Shown here piece by piece: positions 16,907 through 24,976 of a stretch of DNA of 37,425 bases (position 1 is its first letter; every line of letters starts with the position of its first letter). The stretch lies in contig CAIQHM010000097.1 of NCBI GenBank assembly GCA_903871555.1, positions 1 to 37,425 of the forward strand. Direction: 5' to 3'. A model generated the notes under the pieces. It saw only the letters and a program-made list of their open reading frames with translations. It made no database searches and was not told where the DNA came from. A program made the position numbers and the translations under genes. The DNA comes from an uncultured Actinomycetes bacterium. Lineage in GTDB: Bacteria; Actinomycetota; Actinomycetes; Nanopelagicales; Nanopelagicaceae.

Positions 16907-17339
16907 TTCCATCAAACTTGAATGGGATCACTTGATCTTCGCTGCGATCATCAGCAGCACTATGATCATTTGAAACCAAAAACACGCAAGTCGTGTGTAT
17001 ACAATCTCCACCGTCAAAATACTTATCGACCTTAATCGTCAATTTGGCAGTTCCTGATTTTGCGCCCATAGCTTGATCTGCAGCAACGTTAGAAATCCAC
17101 AACTTCGAGGTCTCCGCAGGATTACAAGACTTAGCCTCGCCAACCTTTTTAGATGGCGCCATGCACTGCGAGATATATATCCCGTGATCCTTTGGTAAGC
17201 CGGAGACTTTAAATGAAACAACCGGACTCTTCTTCGATACTTTGAATTGTGGTGAGACTTTAATCTTTGTAGCGGCAGAAGCGCTTTGAGCACCCATGTA
17301 GAACGTTAAAACAAGAACGATTGCCAGAATTTTCTTCAT
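16893..17339 (-). CDS. Secreted neocarzinostatin-family-like protein
   Basis: The 148-residue protein starts at ATG 17339, six bases after a GGAG; the longer open frame to 17396 lacks a ribosome site. A signal peptide (MKKILAIVLVLTFYMGAQSASA, split near residue 22) is followed by an immunoglobulin-like beta domain with the landmarks of the neocarzinostatin/macromomycin apoprotein family: VSPQFKVSKKSPVVSFKVSG, GIYISQC...SCNPA, TAKLTIKVDKYF, GDCIHTTCVF and a final VIPFKF strand. The four cysteines in C-CNPA and DC-TTC positions fit the two family disulfides. Known members bind enediynes, but many actinobacterial homologues stand alone, and no enediyne synthase is present here. Role unknown. Confidence 0.72.
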   Translation of the reverse strand: MKKILAIVLVLTFYMGAQSASAATKIKVSPQFKVSKKSPVVSFKVSGLPKDHGIYISQCMAPSKKVGEAKSCNPAETSKLWISNVAADQAMGAKSGTAKLTIKVDKYFDGGDCIHTTCVFLVSNDHSAADDRSEDQVIPFKFDGINLF

Positions 17340-17480
17340 TAAATACTCCATTTTCGTCGACTGGGTGGATGATGAAACCTTAAGGCAACCAAACAAAAGC
17401 TATATTCGACAGATACATGAAATGTGTCGCTTAAAATAGTCCCAGCGCCCACGAAATCATCAATATCACGAGCCTCTGTG

Positions 17481-17939
17481 TTATTTTTTAATTTTATATC
17501 CAACAGGACATTTAGGCGCCACCTCGGTGACGCTCTTAGTCAATCTCCCCTTTGCGCATTTAATCGTCTTGATTTTTGTAAGTTTCGTTTCGATAGTCGA
17601 AACGTTCCATTGCAACTCACCAATCTCTTCAATCGCATACCCCACTGCTGTTTCCACAGGTGCATTTGGATCTTGAAGGGTATGTGTAAGCAGAACAATT
17701 TCAGCATCATAATCTTTAAGTTCAACTGCAATTAATTCTAGAATTGATTTAATCCCTGCGGCTTTACTTTGAGCATCCAATAATCTGGCATGAATCTCGC
17801 TAAATTGCTGATCAAACCTCACATGATATTCCGAGACTGCTTGATCACGTGTTGCGACTGCATCTGCTGCATAAGAGAAAGGGCTGGCTAAAATTGACGA
17901 TAAAAAACCAACCGCCAAAATTGATAATGCGCGTTTCAT
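17481..17939 (-). CDS. Secreted helical protein with C-terminal CPxGYK motif
   Basis: A 152-residue protein with a signal peptide (MKRALSILAVGFLSSILASPFSYA) followed by about 100 residues that look helical, possibly coiled-coil (YHVRFDQQFSEIHARLLDAQSKAAGIKSILELIA). It ends in a short basic two-cysteine tail, IKCAKGRLTKSVTEVAPKCP plus VGYKIKK. I recognise no family for the body. Similar C-KGK-x-KxV-x-KCPxGYKKK tails occur, as I recall, on other secreted actinobacterial proteins. An AGGAT Shine-Dalgarno lies before the ATG, and the gene begins 10 bp after the flavoprotein gene, so it may be the last gene of the por operon. The 84 bases downstream of it have no visible gene. Confidence 0.75.
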   Translation of the reverse strand: MKRALSILAVGFLSSILASPFSYAADAVATRDQAVSEYHVRFDQQFSEIHARLLDAQSKAAGIKSILELIAVELKDYDAEIVLLTHTLQDPNAPVETAVGYAIEEIGELQWNVSTIETKLTKIKTIKCAKGRLTKSVTEVAPKCPVGYKIKK

Positions 17940-17949
17940 TTTTTATCCT

Positions 17950-19566
17950 TTAGTTATCCGGAAACATTTGTATTGCACTTGCGGGGCATTCCGATACACA
18001 GATGCCACAACCCTTGCAGTAATCCAAATCTATTTCATAGCCTAATCCAGGACCAAGTTTCTTAATTGCATTATCTGGGCAGACCCCAAAACAGTTATCG
18101 CATTCAAAACAGTTACCGCAAGACATACAACGGCGCGCTTCATAAAGCGCAGTTGATTCATCTAGGCCTTTAACAACTTCGGAGAAATCATTCACTCTTC
18201 GAGTGGCTTCCAGGCGTTCGCGAACCGCATGGGGCGCATCGGTGTAATACCAAGTATTCAAATCATTAATTGTTACCGCTACCTTTTCGGATGCAACATC
18301 TAGCGTTTTTCCTTGCAACCAGGCATCGATATTTCGTGCAGCTTTCTTGCCGTGTCCAATACTTGTTGTAACGGTACGTTCTGCAGGAATCATGTCGCCC
18401 CCGGCAAAAATTCCCGGATGTGTTGTCATCATTGTTGCGTCAACTGGCATTGTGCCTTCTTTGACATCTAGATCGGCGCTGTTTCCAAGAACGGAGAAAT
18501 CTACTTCTTGTCCTAGGGCGAGAATCAAAGAATCTGCTTCAAGATCTTCGAATTCACCAGTTGGTTGTGGAAATCCGCTCTCATCTAACTGCATCTTCTC
18601 GACAGTTAACCTTCCGCCTTCAACATGATTAACGGTGGAAAGCCACTTAATAAGTATTCCCTCTTCAAGTGCTTCGGTGACTTCAAGATCATTTGCTGGG
18701 GCTTTATCCCGGGTTCTGCGATAAACAACGATTGCTTCTTCGGCGCCTAACCGTTTCGCAGTACGTGCAACATCCATTGCAGTATTTCCGCCACCGTATA
18801 CAACAACCTTGCGGCCGAGTAGTGGTGGAGTTCCATCTTCAACATCGTGCAATACAGAAATTGCGTCAAGTATCCGCGCACTCTCACCAGCAGGTATATA
18901 TGCGCGCTTACTTAATTGGGCACCAATTGCTAGAAATACTGCATCAAATGAATCTAATTCGTCATGAACATCATCAACTCGAGTATTGAGCTGAAATATC
19001 ACGCCCATCTTTGCAATGCGACCTATCTCTGCATCGAGTATTTCGCGGGGCAAGCGATACTTGGGAATTCCGTAACGCATCATGCCGCCCGGAGAATGGG
19101 TTGCATCCTTTATAACAACAGAATGTCCAAGACGACGAAGATGATAAGCAGCGGATAAGCCCGCTGGGCCAGCTCCGATTACTAATACTTTAAAACCAGA
19201 TTCTTTTTCAGGTGCAGGAATTTCCCAACCATGTTCAATCGCATAGTCACCTAAAAATCTCTCAACAGAGTTAATGCCAACTGCTTCATCAAGCTCTCCA
19301 CGATTACATGCAGTCTGGCAAGGGTGATAACAAACTCGGCCCATTACGGCAGGAAATGGATTTTCCTTAATTAGTTCTTTCCAAGCGGCTTCATACGAAC
19401 CATCCTCGGCAACATATAACCAATTCTGAATATTTTCTCCAGCCGGACATGCTTGATTACATGGTGGCATTCGATGTAAGTACTCAGGATGCTCTACTCG
19501 CCAAGAGCCAGTGTGATTAGCAAGGCTGGAACCAACCCCTAACGTAATTGCAAATGGGCGTTCCAT
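17950..19566 (-). CDS. GltD/NfnL-like NAD(P)-FAD oxidoreductase fused to a PorD-type 2[4Fe-4S] ferredoxin domain
   Basis: This 538-residue protein joins three parts. Residues 1-110 form an N-terminal Fe-S domain with cysteines at 36, 40, 79, 83 and 87 (CNQAC, CYHPCQTAC), as in GltD and the NfnB/NfnL subunit. Residues about 126-415 hold the FAD site GAGPAG (131-136), the NAD(P) site GGGNTA (258-263) and GGD (389-391). Residues about 475-538 hold ten cysteines: C480, C483, C486, C489, C492, C496, then C517, C520, C523, C527, the last group in CKGCGICVSECP. It follows porB with a one-base TAATG overlap. In a Por operon this is probably the electron outlet: delta-type ferredoxin domain to FAD to NAD(P). 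That role is inferred from fusion and context. Confidence 0.88.
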   Translation of the reverse strand: MERPFAITLGVGSSLANHTGSWRVEHPEYLHRMPPCNQACPAGENIQNWLYVAEDGSYEAAWKELIKENPFPAVMGRVCYHPCQTACNRGELDEAVGINSVERFLGDYAIEHGWEIPAPEKESGFKVLVIGAGPAGLSAAYHLRRLGHSVVIKDATHSPGGMMRYGIPKYRLPREILDAEIGRIAKMGVIFQLNTRVDDVHDELDSFDAVFLAIGAQLSKRAYIPAGESARILDAISVLHDVEDGTPPLLGRKVVVYGGGNTAMDVARTAKRLGAEEAIVVYRRTRDKAPANDLEVTEALEEGILIKWLSTVNHVEGGRLTVEKMQLDESGFPQPTGEFEDLEADSLILALGQEVDFSVLGNSADLDVKEGTMPVDATMMTTHPGIFAGGDMIPAERTVTTSIGHGKKAARNIDAWLQGKTLDVASEKVAVTINDLNTWYYTDAPHAVRERLEATRRVNDFSEVVKGLDESTALYEARRCMSCGNCFECDNCFGVCPDNAIKKLGPGLGYEIDLDYCKGCGICVSECPASAIQMFPDN

Positions 19567-20561
19567 TACATCTCCCCCATCAAGTTATAACGTTGAATGT
19601 TGCGATCGGCCATGCGTTGTAAGTGATTTATAACTTCATCATTTCGCTTCGGAGAAAATAGGTGGGTATATCTACCCTGTAACTTCAAATACTCTTCAAC
19701 GCCTACCTTTTTGCGAATTGGTGTTGATGTAATCATTTCGCCATTCACTGCTTCGAATAACGGGAAGAGCCCTGATTGAGTAGCTAGACGTGCAATTTTG
19801 ATTGTGTCGCAAGATGCGCTGCCCCAGCCAAGTGGACATGGAACAAGGATGTGAATATATCTGGCACCGCGAAATTCCATCGCCTTTGTAACTTTCGCTT
19901 CGAGATCGCGAAGATCAGCAATTGATGCAGTCGCAACATAAGGAATCTCATGAGCCATTGCAATCTTTGGTAAGAATTTTCCTTGCCCGAAAACATTTCC
20001 TGGGGCACTTCCAACTGCTTGAGTTGTTGCAGTTCTGGCCGCTGGTGGAGTCGCTCCTGAACGCTGAACCCCGGTATTCATGTAAGCCTCATTGTCGTAG
20101 CAGATATATAAAACATCATCGTTTCGTTCAAACATTCCAGAGAGCGGGCCAAAGCCAATATCTACCGTTGCGCCATCTCCACCTTGACCAACAACGCGAA
20201 TATCGGTTTTACCCTTCGCCTTAAGAGCCGCTGCAACACCTGATGCGACGGCCGGTGCATTTCCAAATAGCGAATGCAACCAAGCAATTCGCCAAGAACT
20301 TTCTGGGTATGGAGTCGAAAAAACTTCTAGGCACCCAGTTGCATTAACGGCAATTATTTGATCGTTTGCTGCGCGCATTGCGGTATCGAGTGCGTACCTT
20401 GCGCCAAGTGCTTCTCCACAACCTTGGCATGCGCGGTGACCTGAAGTAAGTGCATTGGCGCGGTCTGCATCTGATTGCATTGATCTCTCATCAGAAGTAA
20501 CAAGTCGATTGCCAACTGCAAAACTTCCGATTTGATAAAACTTTAGTGGAGTTGTTGTCAT
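19566..20561 (-). CDS. porB: Pyruvate:ferredoxin oxidoreductase beta subunit (TPP-binding)
   Basis: The beta subunit carries thiamine diphosphate and one [4Fe-4S] cluster. The 331 residues show the cluster cysteines C45 and C48 (CQGCGE), C77 (ATGCLE) and C251 (CDTIKIA), and the TPP/Mg motif GGDGATVDIGF (127-137) ending in DNEAYMNTGVQ (156-166). About 40 N-terminal residues precede the first cluster motif. The TPPAARTATTQAVG segment (171-184) is typical of the pyruvate-specific branch. It overlaps porA by 4 bp (ATGA) and the flavoprotein by 1 bp, so the subunits are translationally coupled. Confidence 0.94.
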   Translation of the reverse strand: MTTTPLKFYQIGSFAVGNRLVTSDERSMQSDADRANALTSGHRACQGCGEALGARYALDTAMRAANDQIIAVNATGCLEVFSTPYPESSWRIAWLHSLFGNAPAVASGVAAALKAKGKTDIRVVGQGGDGATVDIGFGPLSGMFERNDDVLYICYDNEAYMNTGVQRSGATPPAARTATTQAVGSAPGNVFGQGKFLPKIAMAHEIPYVATASIADLRDLEAKVTKAMEFRGARYIHILVPCPLGWGSASCDTIKIARLATQSGLFPLFEAVNGEMITSTPIRKKVGVEEYLKLQGRYTHLFSPKRNDEVINHLQRMADRNIQRYNLMGEM

Positions 20562-21748
20562 CGTAAACTTCTTTCGCGGGCCAACTCTTTTTCCGTAATT
20601 TCTTTATCTAGATCCAAAAAGGTCAATTGATCGACCTGATTTGCTAAAGCGCTAGTCAAATAACTTCGCAACGATGCTGTCGTAATTGGCCGGCCACCAA
20701 GCCCTGCAATTAAAGTTTTGCATTCAATATTAAGTCCGCGAATAGAACGTTCGACATCTTCAGTGACTATTCCCCCGATACCTGTTTGAAAGGCTTTTTC
20801 CAGGACAATTACCCGCTGGGCGTTGGCTAGCGCACTACGTATTTCAGCACTTGGGAATGGCCGGAATGAAGTTATTCCGAGAACTCCAATGCGAACTCCT
20901 TCATCCTGCATTTCATCGACTAAATCTTTAAGAGTTCCAAGAATTGAACCGAGTGCAATGACAACAGTCTCGGCTCGCTCCATTTTGTAAGGACGAATAA
21001 GTCCGCCAGAATCGCGATTGAAAATCTTTTTATAATCATGCGATGCTTTAGCAATATGTTCAAGTGACTCAATCATGCGCTCGTGTGCCATGTATTTAAC
21101 TTCCATAAATGCTTCTGGCCCAACCATTGCGCCAATTGAAACTGGATCTGCTGGATCTAGAATCTGGCGTGGCTTAAATGGTGGAAGATAAACACTGACT
21201 TCAGCTTCTGTTGGAATATCAATCTCTTCAAAAGCGTGAGTCAAAATAAAACCATCCATGCAGACCATTACCGGTACCGACATCTCTTCAGCTATGCGGA
21301 AAGCTTGAACGTGTAAATCTGTGGCCTCTTGATTGCTCTCGGCATAAAGTTGAATCCATCCACTGTCACGCTGAGACATAGAATCGCTGTGATCGTTCCA
21401 AATATTAATTGGTCCGCCAATTGCGCGGTTTGCTACCGTCATAACTATCGGAAGACCAAGACCCGAGGCGTTATAAACCGCTTCAACCATATATAGAAGT
21501 CCCTGACTTGCAGTAGCGGTATATGTTCTAGCGCCAGTTGCTGAAGCACCGATAGCCACCGACATTGCAGAGAATTCAGATTCAACATTCAAAAATTCAC
21601 AACCAGTTAGCTCTCCATTTTTAACGAGTTGACTCAAGCCTTCGACGATATGCGTTTGTGGTGAGATTGGGTAGGCGCAAATTACTTCTGGTTTACATGC
21701 AGCAACTACATCGGCGATCGCTTTCGAACCCTCAACTTGTCTAAGCAT
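20558..21748 (-). CDS. porA: Pyruvate:ferredoxin oxidoreductase alpha subunit
   Basis: The alpha subunit shapes the active site together with PorB. The 396-residue protein, from ATG 21748, has CAYPISPQTHIVEGL, NVESEFSAMSVAIGASATGA, TATASQGLLYM and PINIWNDHSDSM with GWIQLYAE, all typical of pyruvate-type (not 2-oxoglutarate-type) alpha subunits. The C-terminal domain has GITSFRPFPSAEIR. A TTG at 21757 would add three residues, but the ATG is preferred; it overlaps the porG stop by 8 bp. The substrate call of pyruvate rests on the PINIW segment and operon form, and other 2-oxoacids remain possible. Confidence 0.93.
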   Translation of the reverse strand: MLRQVEGSKAIADVVAACKPEVICAYPISPQTHIVEGLSQLVKNGELTGCEFLNVESEFSAMSVAIGASATGARTYTATASQGLLYMVEAVYNASGLGLPIVMTVANRAIGGPINIWNDHSDSMSQRDSGWIQLYAESNQEATDLHVQAFRIAEEMSVPVMVCMDGFILTHAFEEIDIPTEAEVSVYLPPFKPRQILDPADPVSIGAMVGPEAFMEVKYMAHERMIESLEHIAKASHDYKKIFNRDSGGLIRPYKMERAETVVIALGSILGTLKDLVDEMQDEGVRIGVLGITSFRPFPSAEIRSALANAQRVIVLEKAFQTGIGGIVTEDVERSIRGLNIECKTLIAGLGGRPITTASLRSYLTSALANQVDQLTFLDLDKEITEKELARERSLR

Positions 21749-22310
21749 TTGCCGCAACCATCTCTTTCACGTAATCAAAAGCAACCTGAGCAGCTTTAGC
21801 ATTTGCTTCCGCAATTTTTGGCTTGAACTTCTCACTAATGGCGTCAACAACCGACTTCAATGAAATTTCATTTGTGAAAGCTGAAAAGGCACCAAGGAGA
21901 ACTGCGTTTGGTACCGGTCTGCCAAGATGTTCCATTGCTATTTCTGTTGCAGGCACAATTATCAACCTTGAATCCGCAGCAATCGCATCGCTGATACCAA
22001 GATCTTCGCGCGACGCCTTCGAATTAATTATTACAAAACCATTGCGCACTAACCCACCAAAAACATCAATCTGTTTAAGTAGAGTCGCATCTTGAATAAT
22101 TAAGGCATCGGGGTTCGCAATTGGTTCACGACTGCGAATAGGTGTTTTGGATATTCTGCAGAATGCGACAACTGGCGCTCCTGTTCGTTCTGAACCAAAA
22201 CTTGGGAAAGCTTGCGCATGCTTCTTCTCGTCAAAACCAGCCTGCGCTAATAACTCTGCGGCTGTGACTACGCCTTGACCACCTCTGCCGTGAATCCGAA
22301 CTTGCAACAT
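21741..22310 (-). CDS. porG: Pyruvate:ferredoxin oxidoreductase gamma subunit
   Basis: The gamma subunit (189 residues) belongs to the 2-oxoacid oxidoreductase gamma/CoA-binding-related family: RIHGRGGQGVVTAAELLAQAG at the N-terminus, then QAFPSFGSERTGAPVVAF and NAVLLGAF, the usual landmarks. It is the first gene of the por operon. The ATG at 22310 has a GAGAGG Shine-Dalgarno five bases upstream, which itself is one arm of a perfect palindrome (22318-22332). The order gamma-alpha-beta-(flavoprotein/delta) differs from the common gamma-delta-alpha-beta arrangement. Confidence 0.94.
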   Translation of the reverse strand: MLQVRIHGRGGQGVVTAAELLAQAGFDEKKHAQAFPSFGSERTGAPVVAFCRISKTPIRSREPIANPDALIIQDATLLKQIDVFGGLVRNGFVIINSKASREDLGISDAIAADSRLIIVPATEIAMEHLGRPVPNAVLLGAFSAFTNEISLKSVVDAISEKFKPKIAEANAKAAQVAFDYVKEMVAANA

Positions 22311-22317
22311 ATGAACC

Positions 22318-22332
22318 TCTCTCCATGAGAGA
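22318..22332. repeat. Perfect 6-3-6 palindrome at the porG ribosome site
   Basis: TCTCTC-CAT-GAGAGA. On the minus strand the proximal arm is the porG Shine-Dalgarno, so an mRNA hairpin would hide the ribosome site, or a protein could bind the DNA as a dimer downstream of the promoter. Either would make this a control point for the por operon. The stem is only six base pairs, so an RNA switch alone is doubtful. Confidence 0.45.
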
Positions 22333-22382
22333 TTCTTCTACTGCTGCTATTCGATTCTGATTAATTTTGACAGGGCTGGCAC

Positions 22383-22835
22383 TCAATCACCTGTGTTTAA
22401 GGCAATCCGATACTGCACTTTGCCAGATTCCATTACATAAGAATCATAAAGTTTGCGCGCAGTTTCATTTGTTGCATCAGTATTCCAATACAACCTCGAA
22501 GAACCAGCGGCATTAGCAATTGATTTAACTCCGTCAATTAGCAGTCTGCCAATACCCCCGCCGCGAAAAGTTGGTTCAACATATAGATCTTCTAGATAAC
22601 AATAATTCTTCGGCGCCCAAGTTGAATTCTGAAATGAATAATGCGTTATGCCTTGGACAACTCCATCTACTTCTGCAACTAAACAATGCAGATTGAAATT
22701 TGGATCAAGCAATCTCTGCCAAGTTAATTCACTTTGCTCATCGCTCAGCTCCGTTTTATAGAACTTCAAGTAACCCTGCCAAAGTGGATCCCATGCAGAT
22801 CTATCACTGGGCAGCAAAGCTCTGACTTGTTTCAT
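22383..22835 (-). CDS. GNAT-family N-acetyltransferase
   Basis: A 150-residue acetyltransferase with the acetyl-CoA-binding loop VEPTFRGGGIGRLLI (motif A), the preceding beta-4 strand YCYLEDLYV, and the C-terminal motif B region RLYWNTDATNETARKLYDSY. The pattern WNT..N..A..LY is common in small GNATs acting on amines or amino acids. The substrate cannot be told from sequence. It is divergent from the LysE-type exporter. A TATTAT hexamer lies exactly six bases before its ATG, suggesting a leaderless message. It is 72 bp upstream of porG on the same strand and may read into it. Confidence 0.88.
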   Translation of the reverse strand: MKQVRALLPSDRSAWDPLWQGYLKFYKTELSDEQSELTWQRLLDPNFNLHCLVAEVDGVVQGITHYSFQNSTWAPKNYCYLEDLYVEPTFRGGGIGRLLIDGVKSIANAAGSSRLYWNTDATNETARKLYDSYVMESGKVQYRIALNTGD

Positions 22836-22841
22836 ATGACG

Positions 22842-22847
22842 ATAATA
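22842..22847 (-). promoter_or_regulatory. -10 hexamer of leaderless GNAT promoter
   Basis: Minus-strand TATTAT, six bases (CGTCAT), then ATG at 22835. Together with the lysE hexamer at 22872 on the other strand it makes a compact back-to-back promoter pair separated by 24 bases. Confidence 0.6.
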
Positions 22848-22871
22848 GAAGACCCAACACCTTTCCCCAAG

Positions 22872-22877
22872 TATCCT
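22872..22877 (+). promoter_or_regulatory. -10 hexamer of leaderless lysE-type promoter
   Basis: TATCCT, six bases (TCTCAG), then ATG at 22884. It supports 22884 as the start over the upstream in-frame ATG at 22836. Confidence 0.6.
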
Positions 22878-22883
22878 TCTCAG

Positions 22884-23489
22884 ATGATTGCGTTCATCCC
22901 GGGCCTGCTTGCTGGTCTCTCTTTGATAATTGCTATCGGAGCCCAGAATGCATTTGTAATTCGCCAGGGACTAACTAAGAAATATGTCCTTCTTACTGTT
23001 GCTATTTGTGCTGCGGCTGACGCATTTCTCATAGCACTCGGCGCAAGTGGGCTTGGGGCTTTAATAAAATCAAATTCTTCTCTACTTGAAATAATACGTT
23101 GGTTCGGAGTTTGTTACTTAATTTGGTTTGGGATCAAGAGCGCCAGATCTGCTTTTACAACACAAGTGCTTAATGCAGTTGGTGAAGCATCCGGGAGTCG
23201 CAAGAACGTAATAACAACAACCCTAGCTCTTACTTTTCTAAATCCTCATGTGTACCTAGATACCGTAATTCTTCTGGGAAGTATTTCCAACCAATTCGGC
23301 CGTGACAAATGGTTTTTTGCGGCCGGCGCTGCTCTCGGCAGCATCTTATGGTTCACCTCGATTGGCTATGGCGCTAAATCTGCCTCAAGATTTATGTCGA
23401 AACCAATTTTCTGGAAGGTTTTAGACGCAATTATTACTGCAATCATGTTCGCTATTGCAGCCTTTCTTGCTTTCTACAACTTCAATTAG
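22884..23489 (+). CDS. LysE/ArgO-family amino acid exporter
   Basis: A 201-residue polytopic membrane protein with about six hydrophobic segments and the LysE family signature GLSLIIAIGAQNAFVIRQGL near the N-terminus, plus LTFLNPHVYLDTV in the middle, as in arginine/lysine exporters ArgO and LysE. I start it at ATG 22884. The open frame continues upstream to 22734, but that part is antisense to the GNAT gene and hydrophilic, and a TATCCT hexamer lies six bases before 22884. Basic amino acids are the likely cargo. The neighbouring amidinotransferase-like enzyme could release a basic amino acid product, but that link is speculative. It converges on mmsA with a 4-bp overlap. Confidence 0.9.
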   Translation: MIAFIPGLLAGLSLIIAIGAQNAFVIRQGLTKKYVLLTVAICAAADAFLIALGASGLGALIKSNSSLLEIIRWFGVCYLIWFGIKSARSAFTTQVLNAVGEASGSRKNVITTTLALTFLNPHVYLDTVILLGSISNQFGRDKWFFAAGAALGSILWFTSIGYGAKSASRFMSKPIFWKVLDAIITAIMFAIAAFLAFYNFN

Positions 23490-24970
23490 CTGTTTTGAGG
23501 GAAACCTAAGTTGATACCACCATGGCTTGGATCTAACCAACGACTTGTTACAACTTTTCCACGAGTGAAGAAATGTACGCCTTCTGTTCCGTGCGCATGT
23601 GAATCTCCGAATAGTGAATTCTTCCAACCACCGAATGAGAAGTAAGCCATAGGTACTGGGATCGGAACATTGATTCCAACCATTCCAACTTCAACTTCAT
23701 TCTGGAATCTACGAGCTGCGCCACCATCATTGGTGAAAATTGCAGTTCCGTTACCATATGGGTGGCTGTTTACAAGCGCTAAGGCTTCATCATAAGTATT
23801 GACTCGCAGAACACTTAGTACTGGTCCGAAAATTTCTTCTTTATAAATGCTCATTTCGGGTGTCACATTGTCGAAAAGTGTTGGCCCAAGGAAGAAACCA
23901 TCGCCATCCACTTTTACATTTCGACCATCTTCTACAAGCGTTGCACCAGCTTTTTCGCCAGCTTCAATATAAGAAGCAACTTTATCGCGGTGAACTTTCG
24001 TAACTAGTGGACCCATATCTGACCCTTGAGTTCCGTCGCCAGTCTTGATATTTGCCATTCGAGATTTGATTCTTGCAACAAGCGCGCTTGCAATTGGTTC
24101 GACAGCAACGATTGCAGATATCGCCATGCAACGTTCTCCTGCTGAACCGAAGCCAGCATTAATGGCAGCATCCGCAGCAAGTTCTAGATCAGAATCCGGA
24201 AGAACGACCATATGATTCTTCGCGCCACCAAGAGCTTGGACGCGCTTACCTGCTTTGGTTCCTGTTTCGTAAACATATCTTGCAATTGGAGTTGAGCCAA
24301 CAAAGGAAACTGATTTAATTCCGGGATGATTTAGAAGCGCATCCACCGCTTCTTTGTCGCCATGAACAACATTGAAAACGCCATCCGGTAAACCAGCTTG
24401 CTTCCAAAGTTCGGCAAGCAACATCGCTGCGCTTGGATCTTTCTCTGAAGGTTTTAATACAACGCTGTTGCCACATGCGATTGCGATTGGAAAAAACCAC
24501 ATCGGTACCATGGCCGGGAAATTAAATGGCGAAATGATTGCAACTGGTCCCAATGGCTGGCGGATTGAATAAACATCAACACCAGTTGAAACTTCTTCCG
24601 AAAATCCACCCTTAAGTAGATGTGGGATTCCGCAGGCAAATTCAACAACTTCAAGTCCACGAGTAACTTCACCAGCAGCATCACTTAATACTTTTCCATG
24701 TTCTGCTGTTATTAGCGCCGCAATTTTCTCTTTGTTCTGCAAAACTAATTCACGGAAGGCAAATAGAACTTGGGTGCGCTTTGTTAGAGAACTATGACGC
24801 CATTCTGTAAATGCCGCTGTGGCCACATTTACCGCTCGATCGACGGTTGCCGCACTGGCAAGTGATACGTTGCCAGAGACCTTTCCAGTTGCTGGGTTAA
24901 AAACCTCGCTTGTGCGTTCTGGTTTTTGAGTGTCAAGGGCGCCATTAATCCAATGTGTTATCTGATTCAT
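23486..24970 (-). CDS. mmsA: CoA-acylating methylmalonate-/malonate-semialdehyde dehydrogenase
   Basis: This ALDH-superfamily enzyme oxidises methylmalonate semialdehyde to propionyl-CoA, or malonate semialdehyde to acetyl-CoA, with loss of CO2. The 494 residues have the NAD-binding ISPFNFPAMVPMWFFP, the nucleophile C281 in SAGERCMA, and LGGAKNH (247-253), where N252 stands in for the general-base Glu of ordinary ALDHs. That substitution is the hallmark of this CoA-dependent subfamily. EEIFGPVL and a C-terminal NSLFGDSHAHG also match MmsA/IolA. It is divergent from the class III aminotransferase (64 bp), which can supply its substrate. The TAGATT hexamer six bases before the ATG suggests a leaderless message. 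Confidence 0.94.
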   Translation of the reverse strand: MNQITHWINGALDTQKPERTSEVFNPATGKVSGNVSLASAATVDRAVNVATAAFTEWRHSSLTKRTQVLFAFRELVLQNKEKIAALITAEHGKVLSDAAGEVTRGLEVVEFACGIPHLLKGGFSEEVSTGVDVYSIRQPLGPVAIISPFNFPAMVPMWFFPIAIACGNSVVLKPSEKDPSAAMLLAELWKQAGLPDGVFNVVHGDKEAVDALLNHPGIKSVSFVGSTPIARYVYETGTKAGKRVQALGGAKNHMVVLPDSDLELAADAAINAGFGSAGERCMAISAIVAVEPIASALVARIKSRMANIKTGDGTQGSDMGPLVTKVHRDKVASYIEAGEKAGATLVEDGRNVKVDGDGFFLGPTLFDNVTPEMSIYKEEIFGPVLSVLRVNTYDEALALVNSHPYGNGTAIFTNDGGAARRFQNEVEVGMVGINVPIPVPMAYFSFGGWKNSLFGDSHAHGTEGVHFFTRGKVVTSRWLDPSHGGINLGFPQNS

Positions 24971-24976
24971 GGTCGC

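Noticed and set aside
22367-22372. TTGACA on the plus strand as a -35 box
   Set aside because: No -10 element lies at a suitable distance and the downstream region is antisense to the GNAT gene. It is likely chance.
22734-22883. Upstream extension of the LysE-type gene
   Set aside because: It is antisense to the GNAT gene. The hydrophobic LysE N-terminus and the TATCCT hexamer place the start at 22884.
24315-24684. Several open frames on both strands inside mmsA
   Set aside because: They are shadows of a well-conserved ALDH coding frame and have no ribosome site or recognisable domains.
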